Source: Hofstenia miamia (taxonomy: Eukaryota; Xenacoelomorpha; Acoela). From it: a stretch of 64,000 nt of DNA. A program made the translations under genes and the position numbers. Below, one piece after another: positions 47,172 to 60,716 of this stretch. Position 1 is the first letter of the stretch; every line of letters starts with the position of its first letter. Location of the stretch: positions 1,097,133 to 1,161,132 of the forward strand of contig SCFE01000099.1 of assembly GCA_004352715.1 (NCBI GenBank), in the 5' to 3' direction. The notes under the pieces are model-generated. The model had not been told where the DNA came from, searched no databases, and saw nothing but the letters and a program-made list of their open reading frames with translations.

Positions 47172-47265
47172 GTTTAACAAATCCACATCTACACATTAAA
47201 TTAAAACACTTGATTGATGTTTGGTCCAAAAACCAAATGACATATCAGACGGAAAACTGAATCTG
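47172..47265 (+). repeat. 94-bp segment, first of two identical copies around a gap
   Basis: GTTTAACAAATCCACATCTA.. to ..AAACTGAATCTG, each copy preceded by (TA)n. Identical to 47321-47414. Confidence 0.95.
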
Positions 47266-47307
47266 NNNNNNNNNNNNNNNNNNNNNNNNNNNNNNNNNNN
47301 NNNNNNN
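47266..47307. other. Assembly gap, 42 N
   Basis: Lies between identical segments; probably a false gap. Confidence 0.98.
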
Positions 47308-47320
47308 TATATATATATAT

Positions 47321-47414
47321 GTTTAACAAATCCACATCTACACATTAAATTAAAACACTTGATTGATGTTTGGTCCAAAAACCAAATGACATATCAGACG
47401 GAAAACTGAATCTG
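47321..47414 (+). repeat. 94-bp segment, second identical copy
   Basis: Same sequence as 47172-47265; unique sequence follows. Confidence 0.95.
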
Positions 47415-50400
47415 TCATTTGAATTTTGCATGACCGTTAATTTGCATTCACACAAAATATAAAATTAACACTTTGACCATAATTAAGAAGACCTTAATTA
47501 ACAAGCCATGTCGCCGAAATTATTTCAGAAAACTTAAGGGCTGAAAATATTTTTCAAGTATTTGAAAATGATGATTTTGAATAAAATTTTCAGACCAAAA
47601 GATGTTTTGCAACGGCAGAATTTTTTAAAAGCATCTACTTACACACCGAAGTTCAGAAATAAAAGGTATTACAAAAGCGGCAAAACACATTTTGACTTGA
47701 AAGAAGAAAATAATTTATATATTAAAAATCATTTTATAAAAGAATGTAAATTAGTGAAAGAATCATCATGAAGCAGTTTTTTTCAATTCAATTTGATGCC
47801 AATTTAACAGGTTTGTGTGATGGGGTCGTCTTGACCATAATGAAACTGAAGCTGCTTTAGTATTAAAAACGAGTGATTTGGATTAATCAGATGATAACAA
47901 GTTCCCTACCTATTAAATTTTGAAATGCATATATGATGCCACACTAGGGTGGTACATATATCTACCTGTAGCTTTTAAGGGAGTCCATTAATGATTGCCA
48001 AAAAATGAATGGCAAGAAACTAGTATCAAGACAATATTTTCCACACATATGGGTGGACAAACACATTTAATTATTGCGCTTTCAAAATCAGTAATCAGAT
48101 TGATCAAACATGAATATCATACTCAATTAAAAAAATTAACCACTTTACTGAAATTTTATAAATATATTAACTCGCCATTACCTTAAGATACAAATACACT
48201 GAATTATAGCAGTCTAGAAAAACGAATTTGTTTAGTTAGTACACATATGTACCACCAAACCTAAAAGGATAAATAAAGTCAGGATAATAGTAAAAAATAA
48301 GTGTTTCAATTTCGAATTAAGAGAAAGTGTTGGATTATTCATGGAATCTATAAAAACTTTTGAACGTCAAATATACATATAAAACTATGTTATCTTTATT
48401 TTCTAAATTTAAAAATGGCATTTGCAATGCTTTACGGAATCATCAAATATAATGAAATATTCTGAATGCATGCAAATTTATATCGAGAGGAAGAGTTTTT
48501 TACTGTTAAAATTCAAAATTGTGGCAAGGACCAAGTTGTATAAAAACCATAAACTACGAGGTAAAGAATATTAACAAATCAGGTGTACATTTACATAATG
48601 TACAGAACATAACTCTTACTACCACAATTTAATATTATACGTAGTACAATTATCACATTTTGGACTTAGTCAATTTTGACATTTTTTTACTTCACACCAA
48701 ATTTTAAAAAACCCCGAATTCGTAAAAATCTTTATATTACTTAAGAAGAACATTATCAAGCGTGGTTTTTAAAATTGAAATTATACGCAAAGCTTCCTAC
48801 AAACTCAACACCAATTAGCTATATGAAACTGAATAAACACGTGGTGTGAGTGGTACGAGGCACACCAATGGCATTTAAAGTAAAGAGCCTGTCAAAAAAG
48901 TTGGAATGAAAACCACAGACAATCTCCACGACATGTGTAAATATGTCCAGTATGTCATCGGAGAATATGAATTGTTCGCATTAGATATTTTATAAATAAA
49001 ACGAAATGTGGTAAACGTATGTTTTACATAAATACTGTTCAATATACATGCACAATTCTAGACATACATTTACGTGATTGCATAATTTTCAAAAATAGAC
49101 GTTCTGAAACGGACATCAATGAAAATATCTTCAGGCAATTCGACCTAGCGAATTGATTTCATAGTAACAGTCAAGTGGCATCAAACTAACGGAAAAAATA
49201 GTAAGATTTTGATGGTGTCAGGGCTAACTACAGAATGGTTAACTTGTGAAAATGTTTCGGTGATAGTAAGAGTATAATTGATTGTAAACCAAACAATACC
49301 ACTAGATGTAAATTCCAATTTACTAAAAACTTACTAAAATGGGATTGCCAGGGTTCTTTGTAGACTTAGAGGGAATTGTTCGAAAACATGGATACAACGA
49401 TTTGTATTTTTAATTTCGTTTGCCTGGTAATGGTAAGTGATATAGTGTTCTGACCGGGTTGACTTTTAAAAAGCAATCAATGCTCCATGCATCATATCAA
49501 GGATTTAGCTATGACAGTCAATGAGCTATAATAGCGGAAATACAAATTCGCACAAACCGGAGGTATGGAACACCTTGAGTAATCCATTTGATGTATACTA
49601 AATTTGAGCAACGCAAACATCCTTGGAATTCGCATAGAAAAAAATCAGGTAGTTAATCTAATAGGCAACAAGACAATAGTTGCCCACGAGTAAATTACAT
49701 TATAATCTTTTATAAGAGTTTTAAACTATTAAATCAGAGATTCCTGGCAATTCCATATATTGAGATGTTGGTCAATTTTCGGATTTTTGTGATTATTAAC
49801 TATAATTTTTTCCTATGTTTTTCAGTCATTTTAACGTAAAAAGTAATTGTTAATATTGCCTAAAAAATTGTGTATTCCTGTATTTTATGTATGAAAATTT
49901 TCAAATAATTGCACCTATACAATTCGTGTTTATAAATACTATTTACTCAACAGAAATTAAAGAATCGTGGAAGAATATTTTAGGCTCATATTGACTGAAT
50001 CATTAACAATAATTAAGGCTTAGCTCGATTTATGTAATTCTTATTAAAAAGAAAGAGTGTGTTCTATAGAGCAAGTGAATTCTTCCTATATTAAAGACAA
50101 AACCTAGTTTTAAAGAAAAAAATGATTATTTCGATTATAGATTAATTTTGACCCTGATTTATCATGATAATTTTTCTGAAATAAAATATATAAAAAACTA
50201 TTCTATGAAAACCGCTGTCTAGGCCATTGAAATGCGTTCATATCAGTTGCTTTACTGCAGAAGTGAAAAACAACGTTTGAAATTTATTTCTGTCATGCTA
50301 ACAGTGCGATAAAACAATTTGTATCCACTCCTACGCACAATTTAATGCTAACAAATGGTATAGGTCTACAGTAGAAAAATAAATTAGACGTAGCAATTCT

Positions 50401-50528
50401 TTACGAATAAACTAAGAATGATAAAAAACAATTACATAAAAAAATGTTGAAAACAACCGTGGTTTTAGGGGTTACGATCCCATTTTCAAAAACTATCTAA
50501 ACAATATATTAAATTGCGGATCTTTTAC
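47415..50528. other. No supported gene
   Basis: Short Lys/Asn-rich frames at 47562-47771 and 47995-48186 match nothing I know. Confidence 0.5.
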
Positions 50529-50696
50529 GTAAATATTTTGATTAAATTTTTTAGTGGTTTTAATGAGATAAAACCTTTTTTTCAAAAAATTTTCCACTCT
50601 TTGAATAAAAGTCATAAGGCTTAATCTGATGTGTGTAAATATGTTTAAAGATTTGTGGAGAACCTCAAAAATCATCAAGATGTATGGGTTTTGAAC
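50529..50696 (-). CDS. Candidate exon, possibly ABC-transporter membrane segment
   Basis: A 56-codon phase-0 open stretch with a strong acceptor (CTATTTCTTATTTGCAG) and a weak donor (GTAAAA). It encodes VQNPYILMIFEVLHKSLNIF then LMTFIQRVENFLKK. The pattern L..SL..F......SL..FI.R...FL resembles the last helix of ABCC membrane domains, where .R...FL precedes the NBD. It lies upstream of the ABCC10-like exons on the same strand, but that gene already has its own exon for this position and no second NBD was seen nearby. Weak; could be chance. Confidence 0.22.
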
Positions 50697-50799
50697 CTGC
50701 AAATAAGAAATAGCTTAATAATAACTTTGGAAAAAAATTTGAGTTTCGATAATTTTCAATGTCTGTTTTTATTAAAAATCTACTCATATGCTACAAAGC

Positions 50800-51464
50800 A
50801 GGGATGCCGTTTATGGTATGGCCATATATGGTAAGCCGAAATTTTTCAGCCATTCATAATGCCCATCTTTTGAATTTCGCCCATATATTATGGCCATAAT
50901 GGCCATTGTGTAATTATAAGACAACTAATTTTGTGTAATATGAATTTGTACTGATATGACAAGGCACGAGCAATTCACTAGGTCGCCGAAGCATTTTGAA
51001 ACATTCAGAAACATACTTTAAAATATACTAGTCATTTTTTGTTTGTTTGCCAATACAACACGCTTTATTAGCCGCGAGGTTTAAAAATGGGAAGCAAATT
51101 AATCGTCAGTATTTGTTTACAATCCACAATAACAAATGGGAAACAATCTCCTGAAAGTGCTTAGTAAAAACGTTTGCAACACTTTAAAAAGTTATCTTAT
51201 GAAAATGTTTTTTGTTCCAAACAATATGTAAAAAATGTACCCTTTCAATTGGTATTAATATAAGATATATGATACTAAATTTCATAATTTTCTTTAAAAT
51301 AAATGTAAATTCTGTATATGAAACAATAAATTAATGGATTTCCATTATGGCCATATTTTTTAAGTTTGCCATCCATAATGGCCATAAATATATTTTCTAC
51401 CATACCATTATGCCATCCATACAGTACATAGTGGTAAGGTACCATTCAGTAATCGGCACCTTTG
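50800..51464. mobile_element. hAT-type element with ATGGCCAT arrays
   Basis: 665 bp flanked by a perfect 8-bp duplication CTACAAAG (50792-50799, 51465-51472). Ends CAGGGATGCCG and (other strand) CAAAGGTGCCG. ATGGCCATAATGGCCAT-like palindromic repeats occur near both ends (50814-50920, 51345-51420). No coding remnant. Confidence 0.78.
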
Positions 51465-51472
51465 CTACAAAG

Positions 51473-52941
51473 TAGACATCTCTACATGCAGTTGAGAAGT
51501 ACATTAAAAATTATCAATGTTAACATTTTAAATTCTGGTCTTAATTAGTTAAAGAAGCTTATTTCTCGAAACAAAGTCGCTGTAATTTGACTCAAACTTC
51601 ACAAATGGTTTTTCTTTCATACTTCACGTTTGCAGATATAGAGCTCCATTGCTATCAATTATTGTGTCAAAGCACTTTTGATAAGCGTTTACTCAAAAAA
51701 CGTCGTAGGAAATGATTACCAACATCAATAAAGCTCTGAAATATTAAATTTAGATACAAATCTGTCTTACACAATTTACAACTTCCGCATCGCAAACCAA
51801 CGCGAAACGATAAAGCCAAAGACCATTCACAATTTGATCGAATTCAAAATGTTAATATTTTCACGTGGTATAAGAATAATGAATTTTTCCAAAGATGACA
51901 GCCCCATACAAAAAGCCTGAAGAAATGATTAAACGTCAGGAATATTTTTTTATAAGGCACTCCATCAGATAAAAATTCAAAGTCAATACTTCTCAGAAAT
52001 ATGTGAACATGAACATAAATTACTCATACCTGGAATAAAGACGCAACCATGCTAATTTCTTTTTGACCCATAGCCAACATCCAAATAGACAAATACAGTC
52101 AATTGATTCAAATTTTTTTGAAATTTCAAATTGTAAATAAGCACTTATACCTCAAAATACACACTTCAGAAATTATTGATGAATATGCCCCCATGGATCA
52201 GATTGATGCACCAATCTTTAGAATTAATACAGAGTGCATTTTCTAAAATTTCTCCGAATGAGCCATGAATGTCATAAATATTGAAAGCGTGAAAAATTCA
52301 TGTAGGTTTCTCAAAATTGGAAAGTTTTAATTCTATCTGTTCCAAGAGCACAAACAGCATGTCGGGCAAAATGTTAACTCATATTTCTAAGATAACTACG
52401 CTTTATATCTACTCTAGGATTCCCAGATATTGAATAATTCTATTAATTCATAAACTTCAATTAAAATTATTTAGTTCATAATAATTACTTATATATAACT
52501 GCGCACCTACAAAAACATACGCGTACAGATACATAAAATTCATGATCGCAAACTTGGTAACACGCAAAATTTATTTAAGAAAAAGATTTGTAAAAATTGC
52601 AGTAACAATTTCCGACAGAATCTTGGAATAGCTCAATGAGGACTGCTTTTCGAGCAGATTTTGTTGCAGTATGCTTATAAATGTGTTAATATTGCTGGCT
52701 GCAGGAGGTTTAATTCAATGTTTGCAGGTGGTTATTGCGAACGCATTTGTCCAATATTTGTTATTAATTTTTTATGCGCACTGGTTATTTTATGGGATGT
52801 TATATAGTCGTGTACGAAAATTACTATTTGTATGATTTCTCGATATTACTCTTCTTCCAAGCAATTCCGATGCTTCTTACCAAATGAAAAACGAAATAAG
52901 GAATACCGATGTAAAGATTGGTAGGAATCAAATTTATTCGA
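51473..52941. other. No gene seen
   Basis: AT-rich; no exon-like islands or repeat ends noted. Confidence 0.5.
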
Positions 52942-53215
52942 CTAATCATTACAGGTACAAGTATACTTACAATATACACATATAGGCTTTATGAAAAGAA
53001 ATTTGAAGGCAAATATTTGAGAAACTGACTTTCTCGTATGAAATGTACATTGTATTTGCAATGCTGGCAGTAAGAGTAAATTTTTCCTTATATTTCTTAA
53101 GTGAAAACTGAAATATGAATAGCAGAAGGGTCGCCAGCTTACCACGAGCCAAAGATGCTCATTAGGATGAAATTCACTCCAGGCATGAATTTCGGGATTT
53201 AAAGGAATGCATTAT
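52942..53215 (-). CDS. Unrecognised open frame of 91 codons
   Basis: Begins CIPLNPEIHAWSEFHPNEHL and could end as an exon at a GTAAGC donor just after HLWLV (about 53145). Beyond that the frame continues into a hydrophobic, then cysteine-rich, stretch that looks intronic. A second frame overlaps upstream (53174-53365). No family recognised. Confidence 0.17.
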
Positions 53216-54169
53216 GATCTTGAAAGGTCTAATGGAGATGTCCTGGGACAAATATTGTACATTCAACTCTAGGGGACATTTAAATTTTTTGAAATTACGC
53301 AAATGAGGGGATGATTGAGATTTTGAAAATGGTAAACAAGGTGAATAGGTCAAGCAAGCCTGCAAACCTCTGTCCCCTTACTGTAAAGTAGAATTCAAAT
53401 TTTTTAAAGGAGAGTATTAATACGGTGAGTAAATGATCTATTACGCGCTTACGCAAATATAATACGTATTTTTGTTTGGGAATTAACAATGAGCATATAT
53501 ATATAATTATTAAATTTGAATGCAACAATTTATATTCACCATATTGCGGCAAATCTTGAGATATTCAGAAGAGAAACAAAAGTGGAAAAATAACTCAAAC
53601 AGTTGAAGCTGGTGAGGCCAGTGTGAAGTGAGACAAGCGGTTTTAGAAAATGGAGTAAGATCTAATATTTTCGATGAAATGGACTGAATTTTATGACTAC
53701 GCTAGAGTGGCTAGACAAACATTAATTAATATTTCACTTAAATTCGGTGATTCCGCGCAATAGTACATTTGCTATTGGTTGTTGAACTATGCATACAAAA
53801 TACCAACGTCAAAAGAGATATTAGTGTCTAGACGATTGTTGCCAAGACAACTATTAGAATAGGTTCGAATTTCATTGTTTACAAGAATTACGTCTAATAT
53901 AACGAAAACAAAATTAGCAAATTATAAACTGTAATTTTTGATATTAATGAAGACATAAAATAGGTAATTCTTTACGAAAACATTACCCCCCCTGCAATTA
54001 TAATTTACTCTTAATTGGAAAGAAGAAAAATACATTTTATTATTGGTAAATTCTGTAATCTAAATACACCCAGCTTTTTTTGTAAGAAATAATTACTTGG
54101 CGCTAAGTTTTGGCATAGAAAATTACTTAGAACACTGTTTACCGAATTAAATGCGATTGAAATTCAAAT

Positions 54170-54985
54170 CGTATTTCGTGCCGTGACCATTTTAACGAAC
54201 ATTTCGTGCCCGTGCTGCGCCTGGTGCTCACATTACAATACGTATAAAATATACCGCATTTACCCGTGTATAAGCCGCACCTATTTCCACGAAAAATTGC
54301 TCCCAAAGCGGGGTTGCGGCTTATCTACGAAAACACTTGAAAAACAACGCGCGATGATACCTAATTTGCATATTTACGGCAACAATAAGCAACGTTCACG
54401 GAAAGAATTTGATAGTCATTGACTTTTGATGATTTGTTGGATCTTAAAAGAACCTTTTTATTTGTTTGAATTATATTTTCCCATTCAGTAGTTCTTTAAG
54501 CTTGTTTATCGTCGATAGCTTGACACGAATCGGACTTAAAATTTTAATTCAGAGTTGTAAGAAATATCTGAATAATGTAAATAAATATGTTTCATTGATT
54601 CAGTGCTTGTGGATTCTTATTTTGCTCCAGAAATTTTTTTCCTAAAAATCTTCTCCCCAACTCGGGGTGCGGGTTATCTACGGATGCGGCTTATACACTG
54701 GTAAATACGGTATTTGTTATTTTGAATTTCTAAATCAATTAATTTGTATATTACAATCATCGAAAATTTTGTTTCCTGAACAATTTGTTAAACTATAATT
54801 AAACAATTTGCCGCCAACATTTCATTCACAAAGGTTTAATCTAAGATGTTTTTTACATTCAACGAAAAACATAAATTTTCGTGCTGTGCCGGGTTCGAAC
54901 TTGATTTTTTTAAATTTCATGCCGTGTCATAGTCGTATTAAACTGCGTCTTTTGGTGCTGAAAAACTGAAGGCACGATTCCAACA
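54170..54985 (+). repeat. Paralogous copy of 56170-56520 sequence, interrupted by an insertion
   Basis: TTCGTGCC.., CACATTACAATACGTATAAA, AATCATCGAAAATTTTGTTT, GGTTTAATCTAAGATGT and GGCACGATTCCAACACTG follow the same order as in the 55889 element. Only here is the copy split, by a 457-bp element after ACGTATAAAA. Confidence 0.7.
54254..54710. mobile_element. Miniature element of the ACCGTATTTACC type
   Basis: Ends CCGCATTTACCCGTGTATAA.. and (other strand) CCGTATTTACCAGTGTATAA.., with GCCGCA continuing in both; about 28 bp of terminal inverted repeat, flanked by TA. The body holds TTGCGGCTTATCTACG at the left and CGGATGCGGCTTATACAC at the right. It resembles a widespread animal miniature-element type with ACCGTATTT ends. 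Its unoccupied paralogous site is at about 56228. Confidence 0.82.
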
Positions 54986-55888
54986 CTGGTTACCAGTTGT
55001 AACTTTGAACCTAATGACATTGATCATGTGGTTAAGCTAATGTAAATTATTTCAATAAAGTTTTATCACATACATCCAAAAGGCTAGTCTAGTAGATTGC
55101 TTAGCTATTGATAAAATTTTTGCAGTTTTCAAGACTAAGACTGGGTAAAAAACTGGGTGTACAAGGTGAAAACAAAAACCAGGTAGATTTTTACAAAGTT
55201 TGAAGCATCTTTGACAGTTCAGTTGTGCTAGAGTATTTAGGTCTGCATTGTTGTTAATTTCACACTAGCAGATGTCATTCGATCTCGATTACAAAATCAC
55301 GTTAGTGACATAGCCTTTTGCGGGTCGATGTATACAGGTATCAAGAGCAACTAAATAACTTTGTCCTTGCATGTATTTATATTAAATTTGACGGACATGG
55401 TAAGAAGCAAACCGTTTTTAACAGATTCAAACAGAGTAATCTGGAGATTTTCATTACTGTTTTCCAGAGTAAACTTATTTCAAAATTCTAAATCAAAGAA
55501 AAAGGCTTTATTGAAAAAACAGGGATCACGGATTTTAGCAATATTTTAAATATTGTTTTCTAATTTTGCGTAAGATCATAATTATGGATTAGGACTATGC
55601 TACCAAAATTCTTAATGAAATTAGGACAAAATCTAACCTTGCAGAACCATATAATATAATCCCTATGTACTCAATATTGGGATTTTATGGAATTTAAATT
55701 TTTTCTAATGTAAATTCAAAACTCTTTGTAAATACAGCGCTTAAACTAACTAAAGTAAAAATACAATACTAGATTAGAATTGAATGGAAAACGATAAAAA
55801 ATCATTCAATTAAATTAAATGTGGGCGCATTGTCGAAAGAATATTAAACAAAATATAAGCCTGCTATTACATTAAAAATCATAGGCAT

Positions 55889-56540
55889 TAGTGATGGGCG
55901 GAAGAGCTTTTTCAATGTCGAATCCACCAGTAAAAAATTACGATTTTACGGTATCAACCCGTACCCGAAATTTTTGCCAGTACTAGCCCGTACCCTAGAA
56001 TAAAATTTTCTTTGCGTTTATTAAACAATTTAAGAATATTCAATAAAACTTTTTTCACAAATTATGCTCATCATATGTTAATTTTTTCAAAAATTTAATA
56101 TTTAACAGTTTTTGAAAAAAAATTTAAAGTACACAAAGAGAAAAGGAAGCTTACTGTACTCTCCCATACTCGATACAAAATATTCGCGCCCGATGGTAGC
56201 ACTTGTGCCCACATTAAAATACGTATAAAACATGTTATTTTGATTTTCTAAATTTATGAATTTGCATATTAAAATCATAGAAAATTTTGTTTCTTGAACA
56301 ATTATTAATCTATTGAAACAATTAGTCTCCAAAAACGTTTTATTCATACAGGTTTAATCTAAGATGTCTTTTACATTCAACGAAAAATTTGTAGATTTTC
56401 GTGCGTGTCAGACTTGTGATTGAATTATTTTTCAAATTTCGTGCTGTGCAGTGCTCGTGCCTTACTGCGTCTTTTCGTGCCGTGCTCGTATCAGAAAATC
56501 AAGGCACGGTTCCAACACTGCTCGTACCCGCACATCACTA
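55889..56540. mobile_element. hAT-type element with GTACCCG subterminal repeats
   Basis: 652 bp. Ends TAGTGATGGGCGG and (other strand) TAGTGATGTGCGGGTACG; flanks ATAGGCAT and ATAGACAT (7/8). The internal part from about 56170 matches 54180-54990 and includes the TTCCAACACTG end of another element, so it is composite. Confidence 0.75.
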
Positions 56541-56548
56541 ATAGACAT

Positions 56549-58526
56549 AAGATGCGGTAGTGGTAGTTCAAGGAGTCCTTGAGGACGTAATTTAGAAAAT
56601 TGACATGTTCTTAACAAACACGCGTTGAGTATCGATTTAATAAATGTTTTAAAAGCCATCTGTGAGGATTTTTCAGTATAAAGTAACTCATTCATAAAAT
56701 AAGTCTAGACAATTTTCTAAAAATTGAAGCTAAACGCTTTATTAAATAACTTGTTGTTCGAGAGAACGCCCACGATATTTCAATTACATAACTGCTTTGT
56801 TACACATAATATAATAGGACACGTACATATCAATTTCGGGTATTAATAGACAGTTTCTACTTCTATCAGTATATTAAATAACGAATTATATCATTCTTTT
56901 TTACCGTGTGCTCCACATCCAGGCAACTAGGAATCGCAATATTTGAAAACTTAATTTTTTATTGAGGTTTATTGATGCGCGTTGGCTAAGATTTTGAAGG
57001 GGATAGAAAATGACAAGGTCCTGAAAAATATTTAGGTATGCAATATGCATATGATGTGAGTGAGCTCAAGTAGCACTTGGCTAAATTTGTTTGGATTTCA
57101 TAGACACCATGAAGTATACAACATATAACACCTAAAACAAACAACATAAATCTATTAAATTCTTAACTTTTCAGATTTTTTCGCTAAAGCCAATATTTGA
57201 AATTTGCCAAATTTTCTTAAATTACTTTATTGTATTTTATGTGAGCCTGAGATAGGCTTGGGATGCAATTTAGTTTAGGCTTGGGTCAGAGTGGAAACTC
57301 TGTTCTGCCTTATTCCAGATTCATAAAGAATAGAAAATATAAAATGAAACAGCGTTTAATGTACGCATTCGGATTAACCATATCATTAGATCCCACCAAT
57401 TATTATAAAAGGTGTTTGTAACTATGGGTAAAACTTCTGCATATCATACCCTAGTTTAGCATGCATCTGTAACCAATTTGTGCAGTTGTAAATCCATAAA
57501 TGTGCAGTTGTACAATTGAAACAGGATGTGTAAAAAGGCCATGAACATTTTTAACAGCTCTGTATTTCTGATACCGGTCATACATAAAGTAGAGGAGAGT
57601 GGGGGAATGCCGCGCAGTGCAGTTTCAGTCTGTTCTTGGTCAATACTTAGTGTACTTATTGTTTATTATATAATATTCTGAAATCAACTGTGCCTTCTGA
57701 GATCTACTTCATCCTTTAAATTTTTTCCGCACATGGTTGAGAAATATGTCTTTTTTCCAAACGTGCAGTTGCAAAAATCGTTAAAAATAAGGACTGGTGC
57801 ATACGCTACATCAAACAAATTTTAAATTTATCAAAATAGTAATCAATTTTACTAACCGAAGAAATGTAGGTCACCATATTTTAAAGCTGAAAATTAAACG
57901 TCAAGCTAATAATATAATTCCAAATGAGCAGACATAACTCAGATGATAATTACATATGTGTGTGTGGGTGGGGAAAGGAAACGCAATAAAATACATATAT
58001 TGCGTCAGAATGACTCCCAAATGTGCGCTTTTTGATACAATATTTTAATGGCAGATTTGTACATAATCGACTATTAATGGTTTTACTAGTTAAAAAGAAA
58101 GTTAATATCATTGATGAAATGTGTTAAATGTCTGAATTTCGTAATAACATCTAATATTACGAAATACCAGCTACACCACTGGTGGGGTAATCACAGAGTA
58201 ATGCTTAGGGTTCAGGTCTCTTGGTTTTCATTTTGCTTTGGATTGTGTCAGATTCAGATCTGTTAGTTTTTGTTTCGGCTAGGCTTTTTATATTTTCCTT
58301 TTTTTAGAAGTATGTAATCTCACCTTAGTGTAATAATAAATATTACAATTAAACTCTGACGTCAATTGGACTTGGCAAACAAAAATAAAACATTCCTGAA
58401 TAGGTTTGGGGTAGATACATATCAGAGCTCTCAGACTAAATGATACCGAGTTGAAACTATTGTAATTATCTTGATTGAAAAAAAATATGCAAAAGATATG
58501 CAGCTACAACATATACAATTTATAAG
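56549..58526. other. No supported gene
   Basis: TAGGCTTGGG repeats near 57245-57290 suggest another degraded repeat. No coding signal. Confidence 0.45.
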
Positions 58527-58945
58527 GATGGCTTCGGGGGAGTCCCACATTTGAAGCTGCTCCAGCTTCCGCTCCGGAGCATATTCTGTTCAAAATTTAG
58601 CCCCAGCACTAATTCAGGAATTGTTGGATACCAATGGCTCCAGCTTATACTGCATTATGTTCTGAGCTAAAATATATTTACAAAAATTGGCGAACTCTTA
58701 TTAATGTTTTTCAAATTTTTCTAATATTTACAAGAATTTTTATACATTTTTTGTAACATCAAGACTCTATAAAACAAAAATCAACTAATAAAAATAGCAT
58801 TTCAAAAACGCTTTTGAGCTGGAGTTGTTCCATAAACATTTGGCTCGGCTTCGTCTGCAGTTCCCCCGGCATCCTAAATATTGCTCCAGCTCTTATTAAG
58901 GCCGCGAAGAAAATACTCGGCTCCAGTTCAGAAGCCCTGTTTTTT
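58527..58945 (-). repeat. GCTCCAG-rich hAT-like repeat
   Basis: Minus strand begins CAGGGCTTCTGAACTGGAGC. GCTCCAGC/CTCCGGAGC units cluster at both ends, and the left end GGCTTCGGGGGAG is a poor match. Target duplication not resolved. Confidence 0.4.
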
Positions 58946-60716
58946 TCAGCACAAAAGTTATATGCGCACACTTTTTCAATATGTTTTTTAAAATGACCTC
59001 TTAAACGTGTTCAGCTTAATAATTGGGAAATGGGTGCACGCAATATTTAAAAATATATTGATTTTTTCGAATATATGTATCTTGTGGCATGCAGTTTGCA
59101 ACTATATAAAAAGTTTTTGCCTTACAGTATTACTAATGTACAATTTCAAATATAATAGAGCTTTTACATTGAATGTGCAAATTATAATTTTTTTACCACC
59201 TCCACTGTGAATATGGTTGCATATCGCTGGTTGGAGGATCGAGTGCGAGTGACGTTCATCAAAAAAATGTAACAGGATTTTCTATTCCCACTTGTTGGAA
59301 GATATTTTAAAAAAATATAATATTATAAAATAATGGTTTTCAAGCATAAAACTCACAGCCCTAATCAAGTGGAGGCTTCATTCTTAGGTTATAGGTACCG
59401 GCGCGGTTGACGGGAGACGGCTCATTTTTTTTACTAGAATTAGTATAAAACGATTGTTTATTTGCAAGTTATACAAAATCTAATCATATGTTGCAAAAAC
59501 TTATTGATTTATGGGGTTCTCCGCAAAACTAGGGCATTTGTTCAAAAACATGAGAACTAGTCATTTTAAGATGATTTTTAGTCAAGGGAGTGCGAAATTT
59601 TTTTGAAAAAATTGGTTCTTATCTAGGAAAACCACTAAGAATTTATTTTTTCTCACAGTTTTCATATAAAAGATCAGCAATTTTATATGTTTAACGGTTT
59701 TTAAGGGGGGGGAGGGGCGTCCTCTTAGCTCTAAGTATACCCACTCCCTCGTTAAACAAAAAATCTTAATAGAATAGAGTGAAGAAACGATAGTCAAATG
59801 TTGACTTAGAAAATATTTATCATTTTTAATGAATAGTTGATGCTTAAAAAGCAGGTTGAAACAATATTTAGGTACTTCCTGATTTAAAAAGATAAAATCC
59901 GATTCAGAAACTAAAATCTTAAGAGGAGGAAGAGGTGGCGAAATGAGTACGGATGCATATATCTGTGGCTCTCCGTAGCTTATTAAAAACTACTGTAAAT
60001 GTCAATCGAGAGGGAAATGTTTATTTTAAATATAAATCTAACCGCTCATAAAACTCAGCGGCTGGCCTTTTCAGTGATGCTAAATAATTGAATATCTTAC
60101 ATAATTAATTCAGTCTATGGGCTACTGTACAGAGATAATAAATAAAGCATCTACAAACGACCGCTATATAAAGCAACGCAGCATCAACAGACTGTATCTC
60201 GGTGAATAACGAAACGAGTTGCCAATATCATGCGAAAGTGTAGAATGTTATTTTCTATAAATTGCAATCAACCATAGAATAGTGAATTACTCGCATATAT
60301 GTCGAGAGGGAAATAATAGCACAATCAAATTAGGGTTAGGGTAAGCAGTAAAATGAATGAAATGAATAATTTTTCTTAAATTTCATTTGACTGATTCCTG
60401 AAATTCACTGAAATAAGTATACTTCCTGTTGCAATAAAGTTTGAATGAAAACAGAATAATAGGGCCCTAGGAATATATGATAGATTCGAATCTTGAGACA
60501 GTGTACGAGAGGATGTAGAAAATTTTGGTCGGTAGCAATGAAATTTAAAAAACCAGTAAATTCTCCATGTAAAAAGCGTTTATTAAATGACATTTCTTAT
60601 TTGAACTTACTAGAGATTTCAGAGTTCATGTATAAAAGTAGTTTCTTAACAACAGATGTTTTCGGAATAGAAATCATAATGTAAAACACAATAAAATTCG
60701 AATTGAAAATTCAGAT
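58946..60716. other. No supported gene
   Basis: GC-rich spots at 59395-59425 and 59704-59720, and a CTATATAAAG at 60163, but no adjoining open frame to support a promoter. Confidence 0.45.

Noticed and set aside
52942-53365. Overlapping minus-strand frames read as one frameshifted gene
   Set aside because: The two frames do not form a continuous recognisable protein; only the first part was kept, as a low-confidence exon candidate.
60163-60190. CTATATAAAG as a TATA box
   Set aside because: No downstream first exon or open frame; such motifs are common in AT-rich DNA.
60328-60345. TTAGGGTTAGGG-like sequence (and GGGTTAGGGTTT at 7562)
   Set aside because: Only about two units; too short to be an interstitial telomere.
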